Origin: Aquila chrysaetos chrysaetos
Lineage: Eukaryota; Chordata; Aves; Accipitriformes; Accipitridae
DNA: 64,000 nt
Reading direction: 5' to 3'
Assembly (NCBI RefSeq): GCF_900496995.4
Contig: NC_044018.1
Span: forward strand, 29,430,047 to 29,494,046
Position numbers and translations under genes: made by a program. Positions within the stretch are counted from its first letter, which is position 1, and each line of letters opens with the position of its first letter. A model generated the notes under the pieces. It was given only the letters and a program-made list of their open reading frames with translations, was not told the origin of the DNA and searched no databases. This document shows, piece after piece, positions 34,801 to 46,682 of the stretch.

Positions 34801-35829
34801 GAAAAGATCATTTTAGTGGAAAAACTCCTAAAGGAGGAGATGCCACATCACTGCCTCACTGTGGGCCGGGTTGCTTGTAGGTTTGGGCTGGGCTGTCTGC
34901 TTTCTGCTGGGGCAGCTGAATGCCCAGGCTGATTCTCCAAAGGGTTGATTCCTCTCCATTGAGGAACAAGAGTCCTCCAGTTCCTTACCTTCTCCTCCAT
35001 CAGCAGAAATAGAAGGGTTTGTCCAGGCTGTAATGTAAAAGGGAACGTGTCCTGGGATGCAAAGCACTGCAGGGTTAGGTGTTTTCAGGGGAACCAGGAA
35101 GGTCTTGTTGAAGTTTTGGTTTTTCTGAGGGTTGGAGAGAGCTTTGTGGGTTGGGGGACATGGGCAATGGACTGTCTTCCAAGGGAGGCCATGATAAAGC
35201 ATAATCTGAAATGAGTGATCATGAGCTGGCATGGGTTAAGTTGAATGGATAGCTGAAGTTTTGCTAAGTAACCACCTTTTTTTTTTTTGACACTGAGAGG
35301 GGGAAAACCCCACTGAAAAGTTCTGTTAACAAGTAGAAAGAAAAGGAATCAAAAACATTTCTTTCTTGGAGATCTCTGTAGGGATAAAGTCAGAATTGTC
35401 CTAAGCCAGGTTGAATTAGACATGGCTAAAGAAGTTCAGCTAAAAAGCCCTTTAGCTGTATACATAAAAAGAGGGCAAAAAAGATTACATCTGTGCAGTG
35501 CAGATAGAATTGAGCTTAGAGATAATTTAGACATCTCCCCAGATTACTCCACGATTCAATGAGAAGGATGAGGACACAGGAAGGGTGCATCACGAGGACG
35601 AGTTTATGGAGCGAGCACCTTGGAAGTGAAGGCAAATCTCCGTGAGCATTTTGTGCTGGAGCACTGAAACCCAGATCTGTAATAAATATCATGACTTGGT
35701 GGAAAATAAAACCAACTGAGTAAAGATAGTAAATATGGAACTTTTATTGTCAGAAGGGCAAGAGAGGCGAGTGAGTGTGACCAGAGCAGTGTGCAGGGCT
35801 TGGAGGAAATCTGGAAGGCAAAAACTATC

Positions 35830-36320
35830 AAAGATAGGGAGGTAATTGGATTAAAATAGCACAGAACAAGCTCACCTTGGGCTAACTCGATAATTGCCTT
35901 TGATCAAAAATTATTTTCTGAACAAAGGCTGTGCAGTAGATCTCCTCTGTCTGGACTTTATTAACACTCTTGATAAATTGCTCCATAGGTACTTGTAGGT
36001 AAACTGGAGAAAAGGGGGTTGCAACTGGGGAAAGAATAGGCTAAAAGGGGAGACATGGGTCTGTTGTGGAAGAGGGATGGCCACCAGCTTGGGGTCTCTC
36101 AGGGGCTGTTGGGAACAGGCTTTCTTAATGTTTTCATTTGCCTAAAAAACAGGAGGGAGGTAAAAGCAATTTGCAAGTGATGTAAAGTCATTGCAACGCA
36201 GAGGCACTGGCAGCAGAGAGGAGGATCTGGGCATCTGAGTGCAAGACCTGGATGTAATAAAAGATGAGAGTAACAAAAAAATGGAACCAGATCAAATGTA
36301 AATTCAACATTTGAAAATAT
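35830..36320 (+). mobile_element. Degenerate LINE reverse-transcriptase remnant (CR1/L2 class)
   Basis: Broken frames on the plus strand resemble the reverse-transcriptase core of CR1/L2 elements: a block reading like AVDLLCLDF-I-TLDKLLH (near 35.93-35.98 kb), then after about 150 bases one like LFNVFI, and a segment (near 36.17 kb) corresponding to the F-A-D-D catalytic region, in which the aspartates are no longer readable. Several frame changes and stops show it is long dead. The 650 bases to the left are AT-rich and may be more of the same element, but I cannot match them. Confidence 0.5.
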
Positions 36321-37390
36321 AAACCCCTTCCTGACAAAGTTGTCTTGCCACTGCTGGCACTTGCTATGTGGACATCCCATTTTTCCTAACCCCTTTCCTG
36401 GGGGAAGCTGCCTCCCAACCAGAATTTGGCTGATCCCATCCCACCAAGCAAATCTACCCCAGGGTAGGAAAACAAAACAAAAAAAATCCTAGTTGGAAAG
36501 GAGGAGGAGTGTGCATTGGTCTGGTGGGCTTCGGGCTGCCCATTCCAAACTGCGCATCCCATAGTCTACACATGCCAAACCAACCCCATCTTCTAGGCAC
36601 TGGGGGGATAGGGGAGAAATTTTTATTTTTGAGGTTTGATCTTTAGCTTTGGAGCCCTCAGCTTCAGGCCCTAGCTACCAACCCGCAAGATTTTTAATAT
36701 AATTATTCCCAGAATAATTTCTCCCCCCCAAGGCCTTTAAACCACTGAACTGTGTCAAGGAGCTGTGGGCCAAGAGACATGTCCTGGCACGGCGCTGGCT
36801 CAGCGAGATGTTTCCAGCCACATCAGGCGTGGAGTAAACAGGATCTGGTGGAAGATCTCACAGCCCAAGCGCTTGCAGGAGGAGGGGAAGGGCACCCGTT
36901 TCATTGCTTGCCTCTTTGTTTGCAGTCGTGTTTTACTCTGCAATGATTATTTCAGTTCATTCTTGCCTTTTTAGCCCTTTCTTCATTTCTTTGCTCTTTC
37001 ATTCCTGGTTTAGGAGGAAGATAAGCAATGACCCTTCCATGAAAAGTTGCTGCCAGCCCAGCTCAGCTCCAAGCCTGCAGCGTGGGCTGTCCCAGGAGAG
37101 GACCAGAGCCCTCCAGCCAGCTCCAAACTGCAGACTAACTTCCACGGAGGTGCCAGGACCATCCGATAACCTCTTTGCAAAGCTGTGGTTTGGCTCCTTT
37201 TGGCTGCACATCATTGCTCTCCATAAATATTGTCTCAGAGGCTCTTCCTAGATACTCCACTTCAACCCGGCAATTTTCAGCCTGCTTGTTAAATATTGGA
37301 ACCATATTGAACCATTTTACTCACTTGGTTGTTCTCCAAACTGAAAGATGTCCTAAAAATAACTATTCCCAGTTCTGTGTGTGATGCTCA

Positions 37391-37423
37391 ACTCCCCCCC
37401 CCCCCCCCCCCGCCCCCCCCCCG
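37391..37423. repeat. Poly(C) tract
   Basis: About 30 consecutive C interrupted by a single G and flanked by CTCAACT and GACCATGG. Minus-strand G runs of this length form quadruplexes readily and are prone to length errors in assemblies. Confidence 0.9.
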
Positions 37424-37929
37424 ACCATGGCTGCCTCCCAGCTCCGTCTGCGCTTCAGTTAGCTTATCCCAACACTAAATCAGCTCAGTTGGGGACTTTT
37501 AATCCCACTGCTAGTTTTTACCAAAACCCACCTCTGCCTGCTGGCTTGTGAGAAGCACAAGGCAGGACCACGAATTCCCTTGGGAAGAGCATCGGCCTGG
37601 CAGGACTTGGTGCTGAAGATGATGACCAGGAGGAACCGGTCTGGGCTCATGTCCGTGAGTCCAGCACCCATCCAGCTTGAGATATGGCATTTGGGAGGAA
37701 GGAGACGCCTCTGGGGTTACTTGCTCCAGCAAAGAGGTCTTAGGCAGGGACCCCTCCTTGCCATCCTCCCCTTGGGCAGGTTGTCCTGTCCTCTCCACCC
37801 CATCCAGGCCCAGACCACACTCAGGATTGGGGCTGGATGCAGGGCTACGCAGTAAGACCTTGCCGTCGTCCCTGCCATGAGGAGGGTACTAGACCAAAGA
37901 CTGCCAACAGGTCCCTTCCAGCCTGATTT

Positions 37930-38160
37930 TATGCTTTACCCCATACTGGCCATGCCCAACACTATCCCTGCCTGCCACGTCCAAGGTCGCCTTACCACAT
38001 CCACTGCTACCCTCTACCCATCATGTCCAGCACTGTCCCATGCCCAGGGCCACCCCATACCTGCCACCTCCAGCTCATCGCTGTATTGGCCTCATCCAGC
38101 ACTGCCTCTGAAGCAGTGCTACCCCAACCTCTCATTCATGTCCAAAACCACCCCATGCCT
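37930..38160. repeat. Degenerate C-rich minisatellite
   Basis: Repeated elements of the type CACTGTCCCATGCCCA / CACCCCATACCTGCCA / CCAGCACTGCC recur every 30-40 bases with many substitutions. Unit boundaries are unclear. Confidence 0.4.
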
Positions 38161-40964
38161 TCTATATGTCGCTCCAGCCAGCACATGATGGCATACAGCT
38201 CCCTCCTGCTCCGATCAGGACGTTGCGTGCAAGGGCTGCAGTTATTAAAATGGTATTTGGGGGATTTTCTTTTTTTTCTTACAAGCAACAGCCAGTAAAC
38301 AAAGAGCAAATATGTGCTGAGTCGGCTCCCCTCTCGCAGGGCGGGCCGGCTCCGCTGCAAGGCTGGGGACTGCGCTTGCAGCAAACCGTGCACCGAGGCG
38401 GATCTGCACAGCAGGACTGCTCTGCGGAGTAGTGCCACCAAGTGTGGCTGAGGTCCCCCTTTCCTGCAAGGCTTGTAAAACGGTCCCCTCTCCCTTGCTC
38501 TGCAGGCAGATACCCCTTCTCAGCACCCACACTGCCAGGCAACGGGTCCTGCAAGCACAGCTTTGCCCAAGTGGCAGGATGAGACCCAATGAGGCACCAT
38601 CAAGGCGGACATCCCCAAGGGGACAGGAACCTCGCGTCTGGGCACACATTTGACGCTCCTGCCTACACGGCTGGTCCCTTCCAGCACCACGCTCCCAGCC
38701 CAGCCACGCTTGGGACCATCCACGGCCACTTCAAGGATGGTTGAAGACCTCTGCAGAGGCTGCACAGAGCCCCAGGCTCTGCCCCGTGCCGTAGAGCTGT
38801 TGGACTCCCCTAAGCACAACCCCAGAGCCTACTTAGAGGACACACAGCCAAGATGTACGGACCCAACACGCTGAGGACAGTGTCACCCTGCAGCAAGCAT
38901 CCTTCTCCACCCAAACCCACCTTTGAAGGCCCACGTTCAGCAGCTCCAGTGAGGCTCATCTGCGGAGGCCTCCACGTCTGGCGGGGCTGCAGCGCTCGAA
39001 GCCTTTGAAACGCCGCTTCCGTCCTCCCCACATCTTGAAAGCAGATTGCTAAAATGCAAAAAATCTGTTGTTTTTGTTAATGTTGCTTTGAATATCTTCA
39101 AGCGCTGCTCAGGCAGGAAGGTGGGATCAGGGCCACCGACGCGGGCAAGCAACGGACCCTCTGGGATGGTGCCAAGACCCCAACAGTGGGTCCCAGTAAA
39201 CTGTTGGAGACCTGCACTTGTGGCGTGGCAGCGGGCTGCAGGTAGAGCTGTGCTTCGCGGCAGGCTCCTTCCAACACCAAAGGTCCTCTGCAAGCCCCAA
39301 CACACATGCCAAATCCAGCAGATGCTGCCTCGATTTCTGAAGACTTCCTTATGCTGCCAAGTGCCAGGTGATGTGAACGTTGCTGCTCCTCCAACTAAGT
39401 GAAAACTGGGCGATCGCATGAAAAAGGTCCTGTTGGATGGTAAAGCCTGGTCTACCCTGAGAGTGGGGTTGGGATCACCATGACTTTGGGCAGCCTGCAG
39501 GTAGAGAAAGGCTCTCATGGCAAGATGACGGACTCCAGTTTGCCCAGCGGGTTGCTCTGGCCCTTTAGATCCACATGGGACCGCTGATCCCCTCGTATCC
39601 CAGCGCCGGGGGGGCGAGCAGGTAATTTGGGCTGGGGTGCTGCCCTGCCTGCTTTAAAGCAGGGGCTGGAAACGTTTCCCCAGGAGAGAAGGCTTTTCCC
39701 CTCCTGACCGGGGTAGTCAAGGGCTGTTCTACCCTCTCTTTGGAAGGTGTCTTGATTCACCAAGCTGCAAAACCCATCCCGTAGCATGGGTGGGAGACTG
39801 CAGCTCAGGGGACTCAGATTCCCCACTGCAAACCAAGCAGAGAAGGGAGATCCCTCCCCTTCATACCTGCTCTGCTTTGGCCCTTACAGCCAGCCTGAGA
39901 AGCAGTTTTGTGGCTGTGAACCCACCAAGAGAGGCAGTGGGACCGGAGACCATCGCGTGACACCCAGCACCGCTATGTTAGCATCCAGGAGCAGCGTTGG
40001 TGATGCCTGGTGGGTACCTACATGCCCAAGCATCCCGTGATGGGAAAACCAGCGAAAGGCACTGGAGTGCAAGTGCATCCCTCGGGCTGAACCACACTGA
40101 GCTCCCCAGTGGCCTCCACGCAGTCCAGGGCACACCCCAGATCGTGGTGACACGGTGCTGGACCTGAGCTCTGAGCTCAGCCCCTGGACCCGACACAGGG
40201 AACAGGGCTGGCAGAAGTCGTCCCCTCTGGTTCTCACCCCGGGAAGGGCTCACGTGGCATCTCCGGGTGCGTGTGCCACGGTGCTGTCAACCCTTGTCAC
40301 CTCCTGATCAACGGCAGAGACTTGGTGGCTCCTCAGCAGAACAAAACCAGCTGGGATTTCATCATGAACGAGCCGGGAACGATGCCAGGAGCGACCTCTG
40401 GGTACAGAAGCAGCTCCCAGAGCTGTTTGCGAGACCCCGGCGAGGGAAGGAGAGCCCCAAAATGTCCCAGGGTGGCTGCTGGTCACAGCTCACCGCTCTG
40501 CCAGGTCCTCCTGCCACCCTGGGATGGGGCGTAGGTGTGAAACAAGGAGTTCTGCAGACCTTCTGCAAGGAAACGGGGGTCTTGGCTGGGACGGTGGGGT
40601 CACCACGGTGGGAGCTGGCGGTCCCCAAAGGGGTCCAGCCTCATCCCCCCCTCCCCAGCTCCAAGGAGACCCTCAGCTGGACGCACATCCCCGTGATGTG
40701 GGTGTCGTGGGGATGAAGATCTTGCTCCTGGGGGGGCCCCAGCTCCAACCCCCCCCCCCACCACCACCCCTAGCCATGGCCGGGCTACTGCTGCCCTCCA
40801 CTGGCCACTGCCCACCCTGCACCCATGGGTGCTCCCAGCCAGGCTGGAGGCTCAGCCACGTCTCCCACATCCCTCCATCCCACCCCGCTGCCAAAAGCTG
40901 CTGGCACCGGGGCGGAGGGGACCCCCTCCTGTCCCCTTCCCTTCCCCCGGAGGAGAATTCTCAC

Positions 40965-41157
40965 CTCTCGCCCCAAAAGCCCCCAACGAAGCCGCTCCGG
41001 ATCCCTATGGAGAAGGCGGCCAATGATGCCACCGAGGATGCGGCTGAGCCCGGCAAACTCGTTTCGTTTGTAGTCGGAGTCGGAGCGGAGCTCACCGCGC
41101 AGCAATGCCGGCTGGCGCTCCCAACCACAGAGCTGCGGAGCCTTGGACTCTTCCCTC
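40965..41157 (-). CDS. Candidate internal exon of an unidentified gene
   Basis: On the minus strand a 193-base segment is bounded by a good acceptor (TTTTCCTGCAG, exon from 41157) and a consensus donor (GAG/GTGAGA, exon to 40965). One frame is fully open across all 64 codons, reading REESKAPQLCGWERQPALL, then a dibasic LRSDSDYKRNEFAGLSRI, a short hydrophobic LGGIIGRLL and a basic end. The segment is far richer in CpG than its surroundings. A possible 37-base upstream exon ends in a GTAATT donor at about 41.23 kb and joins in frame, adding SAAAGGRPR-like residues that could be the end of a signal peptide. I do not recognise the protein. No start exon, stop exon or promoter is assigned, and the plus strand is also open here, so it could be chance or a CpG-rich regulatory element. 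Confidence 0.3.
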
Positions 41158-42735
41158 CTGCAGGAAAAGCATCAAAGGGGAGATGCCGTCCCAGCGCTTC
41201 CCAAATTTATTCCAAATGTTCTAATTACCGCGGCCTCCCACCAGCCGCTGCGCTCACTGGCTGGGCTACAGAAAAACAGATGATTAGGAATAAAGATGCA
41301 GGGGCCTCCCCCTACCCCAAACCTCGCTGACCCAGGGGACTCGGTCACAGGTGGGGGCACGGGGTCCTGGTCCCAGCAACAGGGACGGGACTCATGCCAC
41401 CAGGCAGAATTGGGAGGGGAAGAGCCGCTCAAGGGCTCGCTCGGTGCGATGCCCAGCCGGCAGCAAGATTTGGAGAGGAGGGATCTCCACCAGCATCAGC
41501 CCACGACGGAGACACACGGCCGCCTCTCTGTCAGGTGCTTGGTTGGAAGAGCAGAGCAGTGGTTCCCACCAAACTTCCAGCCAACCTTCAGCACTGAGTC
41601 GAAGACATCGCCTTGCGTTTCCCCTCCTCGCTCAGCTTCCGAAAACTGCCTTCTCTCTCCCAAAATCCTAAGAGGAAGAAGAGATTGCAGGATTCTCGTT
41701 TCCCCCTCATCTGTGCAGGTGCTGGACAAGCCTGCTCGGAGCACGCTTACCAGCTGAGACCACACGGGAGGCAGGCAGCTTGCTCTGAGACCACAGCTGG
41801 CGTTCAGGCAAGAGCTAATTGCTCATCCAACCCCGGCAATTTTTAGACAGGCCTAATACCAGAAGCACAAGCACAGAGGAAAGCTTCTGTGCACCCAGAC
41901 CTAGAAGCGATTTGGGAATCTCACCTGCGAGTGCAGGGATTTATATCTCCCATGTGAAGCCAGGCGAGGTTGCTCATCCGTTGGGGCTGCAGGACGGGTG
42001 CCTCCACGCAGGATGGGTGCCTCCACACAGGACATTAGCCCTCTGCTTCTTCCCTGCTCCCCGGGGCAAGGGCGGATTTCTCTGCCAAGGGCTGTGCAGG
42101 AGATGCTCACGGTGCAGCAGGAGGCTGGGCAGTGCTTATTCACGCTTGGAGATGGCAAGAGCAAATACCATCATCCCCACCCGATTGAGCCTGGTTAGGT
42201 ATTACCAAAGCACTAACCCTTGCCCCGTCCGTGGGACCAAATCTGCTGCTTGGCAGAAGCAGCAGGCTGTTTATCCTCTGTCCAGCCCAGGCGCACACAT
42301 GTGCCTATTACCAGGACTCATTTGCAAAGGAATGATCCTACTCATCTCTCTCGGCCCATTCCTAGATGGGCACCAAGCTCTCACCGCAGCCAGTGACACC
42401 TGAAATCCCGCAAAAAGGGTCTTCATACGCTACAGTGTCCTTTTTTTCCTCCATCCTTTAGGAAACCAATGGCTTAATCCAAACTCCTCTGCATTCAGAT
42501 GGACACAGCCTGGATGAAACGTGTCTGATCCACCTACAAGATTAGATAAGCAATTGCCCGCGCTGTCTCTCTTCAGGCTGCGGACAAGGCAAGAGAAATC
42601 TGAGGCCAAGAGGGGAAAATAAAACAAAGAGCTGCCTCAGACAGCTGGGATCACCACCAGGTGAATTAGCACATGCTGACAGCAAGTTCTGGCCAAGCTG
42701 CTGGGAGGGTAAAAGGGACTGAGACGGCTAAAAGA

Positions 42736-43158
42736 ATCATAGAATTGTTTAGGTTGGAAAAGACCTTTAAGATCGAGTCCAACCATCAACCCAACACCAC
42801 CATGCCCACTAAACCATGTCCTGAAGTGCCTCATCTACGTGGTTTTTTGAACACCTCCAGGGACGGTGACTCAACCACTTCCCTGGGCAGCCTGTTCCAA
42901 TGCCTGACAACCCTTTCAGTAAAGAAATTTTTTCTAATATCCAATCTAAACCTCCCCTGACACAACCTGAGGCAATTTCCTCTCATCCTATCTCTAGTTA
43001 CTTGATAGAAGAGACCAGTACCCACCTCCCCACAACCTCCTTTCAGGGAGCTGTAGAGAGCGATAAGGTCTGCCCTCAGCCTCCTTTTCTCCAGACTAAA
43101 CCACCCCAGTTTCCTCAGCCGCTCCTCATAAGACTTGTGCTCCAGGCCCAGGACTGTC
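42736..43158 (-). mobile_element. CR1 LINE, 5'-truncated, 3' end intact
   Basis: The minus-strand 3' terminus ends in the CR1-typical CAATTCTATGATT sequence at 42736. Reading inward, the minus strand encodes the C-terminus of the CR1 ORF2 protein ([20 protein letters not shown], near 42.9 kb), one of the most recognisable avian repeats. The body is well preserved up to about 43158, after the GTGCTCCAGG segment, and then stops, as usual for 5'-truncated CR1. Low divergence suggests a moderately young copy. Confidence 0.95.
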
Positions 43159-45799
43159 TCATTCCAACAGCAAAAATAAAATCTGTAAGTCCCAAAGAGA
43201 AAAACAAACAAACAAAAAAAAGTCAGCACCCTGTCCCCAGGCAGTCAGCATATGGTTTTTCACAGGAAGATGAAATATTCTCTATTTTGAAGTTGCAGCC
43301 AGGTTTGCTAAAAAGGTGGCCAAGTTTTGGCTTCTGCAGACAGTAGTGGTGGCATGCCTGAGATGAGGATGACAATGGCTCAGCCGTCAGGAGCGCTCCC
43401 ATCACAGCAGGTTATCCAGCCACATCTCTTCCCCTCGCCCGTCTGCTGCGGGTACAGACTACACGCACGTTGTAGTTCAAGTAGAAAGGGGCTGGAAACA
43501 ATATCACTTGCTCAAAAATTCCTTTGTGCTGAAGTCCCAAAATGCAAAGGGATTTGGGCGGGGGGGGAACCACATTAGGTATCACTGCCTGTGGAGCTAG
43601 ATGTTGAGGGTGCTGATAAAGATGCAAGGGACAGAGCATGACAGGGTTAAATGCTGGGGCTCCACATCACCCCCAAAAGCAAAATGTTTTGTACAATTCA
43701 CCCGCATCCTTCCCACAAAGAGTGATGCTCCTGCTGGTGGTCACCAAGGGAGGGAGAGAGACAGAATTTAACAACTTAAGAGAAAATCACTCCAGACACT
43801 GATTTGGTGAGAAAGACAACTGTATTTCTGCTCTTACTGTGGTGTCACATACAAGTTATAGTGTGGTTTAGTACAAGGAGACACTGGGATACACACAAAT
43901 GAACCCCACTGTGAATTACACCATCCCACCGCAGGACCAAATCTTACACCAAGCGTGCAAACAAAGCATAAACAATGTAAAAATATATTATATATTTACA
44001 TACACAATCTTTTAAAAAGCTGAGATGCAAGTATAAATTCCAGAGCTAAAACATGTCAGGGAGAAAACAGGGATTAGATTCAGTGAGCTGTTTGTAGGCA
44101 AATTTACAGTCACAAAAATAAACTTTAAAAAACTCCAGGGTAAGCTGATAGGACTTTGGGACACGTGCCCAAGAAAGGAGCCCCTGATGTGCTGCTACGA
44201 GATGCCAGTGGCGTGCAGACAGGAGGGCTCTGTAATTTAGTGACAGACATGGACAGTGGTTTGCTGTAAGGCAGTAGCAGAGCTCCATCAGCCTGACCAG
44301 TGTCGGGATTTCTGCGTCCCAAGCACACCACAATCTGGTTATCAGAGCTAGGGCTTGCACCGGCACAGCAAATGTGTGGGCGGTGTTGTGCTGGGGAAAC
44401 GTAAGACAAGAGATGGCTTATTGAAATGACCGATGCTAAAACCACTGGCAAACTCCGCAGTGGGTACCACGGCTTTGGGCAGAGAAGCGACATGAGCTAT
44501 TCCATTCCCTGCCAGGCATGCTGGCAGCCCGACATCAGCAGTAAGGGAGATTTTAGTAGTTAAAAGCCTGAGTATTAATCTCATAAGTAAGCGCATTTCA
44601 CATTCCCAGCCTTTGTCTGAGTTTAGTGACTCCAGCAGGTCCCCTGGCAAAAGCTGGCTATAACCTAGGTTTACACGTTCCTCGATCTAGTTAAGTCACT
44701 TGAGGATCTTCCTACCCAAGAAACAGGAGAACTCTAATCAACAGGTGGTGTCAAACACTTCCAAAATCCCCTCAATAGCTCAAATGAATTACTGTGTGCT
44801 TGAACCACTCATCTTCCAAAGCAAAACACAGACCAGCAAAGGTCTGGATGGAGCCTTTGAGTGTGGAGAGGGATTCAAACACAGCTCAGTCAGAGCACAC
44901 CGAAAGCAAGCACACAGAAAGGACAGTCCAAGATACTCCCCAGCAGACAGCTAAGCAAAACCAGACTGGGAGTTTTGTGCGGCATGAGAAAGCTGGGCTG
45001 ACGACAGAGCACGCAGGACCTTCCACTCGCACCTCACTTGTCACAAGACCCTGAGCAGGTCCCGTCACCCACCCTCTGCCAGAGACTGCCGAAAAGGCAC
45101 TTCAGGGAAGGCTCCATAAGCACCTAGAGAAGTGGCCAGGACAACCATGTCTGGGAGACTCCTTCAAACATCTGTCTTCTTCATCTTCCATCAGTCTGCC
45201 GGGGAAGGGAGCTTTTCCTGGATCTGTTCTCACCCACCTATAGAATTATTCATGGAAGTTGCCATTTCCACTTTGTAGCAGCCAGCACCGGCTGCCTGAC
45301 ATGGCAAAATTCCACCTGGATTCTGCCAGAGCAGCAGCCCAAAACCTTTAGCTGGTCTGAAGTACATACAGTTAACAAGGAAAGATGTAAACGCTTGAAG
45401 GTTTCAAGCTTCTCAGGGTAGCTGCTGGCAGGGAGCAAAACACAGGGATTAAAGAGGTCACTAAATCCACTCAGGTTTTAGGTTTGACAGAGCAGTGCCA
45501 CGCATGGCTGAAATGCAGAGAAAGCTTCACTGCCATCCAGCAAAAGACGTGCCAGCCAAGCCCAGCTCTATCTGGCACACCAGCCCATGAACGTAGACCT
45601 GTTACCTCTTAACTCACTGCACGAAAGGCCAACAATTTACCTCTGGTTGCATTATACCGGTGGCACTCGTTACAGAGGCTTGCTGGAAGCTGACTCTGGA
45701 TACATTTCTTGGTTTTGAGTACCATGCCTCCTCCCCTCTCTCATCCTACTGACTGTTACAGGGAAGCTGAGTAAAGAATAAAGAAAAGGAAACACAGTA
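43159..45799. other. Region downstream of SLC48A1, no gene recognised
   Basis: Non-coding, AT-richer between 43.8 and 44.1 kb (TATATTATATATTTACATAC). No canonical minus-strand AATAAA is seen there, so I place the SLC48A1 transcript end upstream at 45.8 kb. Longer 3'UTR isoforms reaching into this region are possible. Confidence 0.35.
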
Positions 45800-45821
45800 C
45801 TGCCTACAAAAAGAATTTTTT

Positions 45822-45827
45822 TTTATT
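45822..45827 (-). terminator. SLC48A1: Candidate poly(A) signal of SLC48A1
   Basis: AATAAA on the minus strand, about 860 bases after the stop codon, within a T-rich plus-strand run (TTTTTTTTTATTG). It gives a 3'UTR of about 0.9 kb. Confidence 0.55.
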
Positions 45828-46682
45828 GTAGAAGAATCATATTCATGATTCTCCAGAGGTTCAGGTAGGTAAGCCTTTGCCCAGCACATCTTTCAGCCAA
45901 ACACCTGATTCTACATGCTATAAATGTGAGTGTTAAATATGGTATTAAGTTCCTTTTTAAAATGATCCTGGATAGCAGCCAGAAACAGCATTCTCCACCT
46001 CTGACAGTGCCTTGAGATGACTAGTGTTTCTCTGCTGCTGACCCATCCCTTCAGGCACATCCAGACCACAGGAGAGAGCTGACCTTGTGTACAATGTGTA
46101 AAAGAAAATACTGGAAGATGTGGGGTACTGGCTGGAAGGTACGCAGGGACTTCCTGCCACAAAGGAAGGCTCATCTCTCCCTTTCTCTTTGAGGAGCAGA
46201 GCAGTGCAAAAGGAGCTGACTTTCACCAGCAGCATTCTTTGCTACACACATGTGGGGCACCCACCTGAAGCAAGCTGATGATGCACTCACGAGGACAAGA
46301 TGTCGGGGTGCTGCATCATGAGGTATGAACCTGCAGCTCCTGGAGGGCCCAGGACTTTCTCCCCACTTGAAAACTCCCCTGGACTTCGGGGCAACACAAA
46401 GAGTGGATCTAGGCCTGCTGTGTGTAAGCACGTAGAGTCTTTCACCTCACTACCAGACACAGGGACTCCCAGGGAAGTTACAGAAAGACTAGATTGACAT
46501 CATTAGCCAAACTTTAAATGGTTGAGTAAAAGCAATTAGGAAAAACCCCTACTGCAGACAGACAAACCAAGCAGCACTGGGTGGGTTCCTTCTCCGCCTC
46601 TCATACATCTCTTGCATCTACCATGCCTTTGGGGGGCAATTCAAACATCCAGCACCTTCAGACAGGATTGGAAGTCCAAGCG

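Larger units (their letters stand above)
36321..40964. other. Non-coding region with simple-sequence tracts
   Basis: No gene is recognised. Contains a long C tract at 37.39 kb and a degenerate tandem stretch at 37.93-38.16 kb (listed separately). A minus-strand frame of 193 codons (38937-39518) and a plus-strand frame of 268 codons (40524-41330) are long for chance, but I see no domain, signal peptide or family resemblance, and GC-rich DNA gives such frames often. Confidence 0.4.

Noticed and set aside
38937-39518. 193-codon minus-strand frame as a gene
   Set aside because: No family resemblance and no convincing splice or promoter context; a frame of this length is expected occasionally in GC-rich DNA of this size.
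43800-44100. Distal end of the SLC48A1 3'UTR
   Set aside because: AT-rich and UTR-like, but there is no canonical minus-strand poly(A) signal, whereas a good one exists at 45822.
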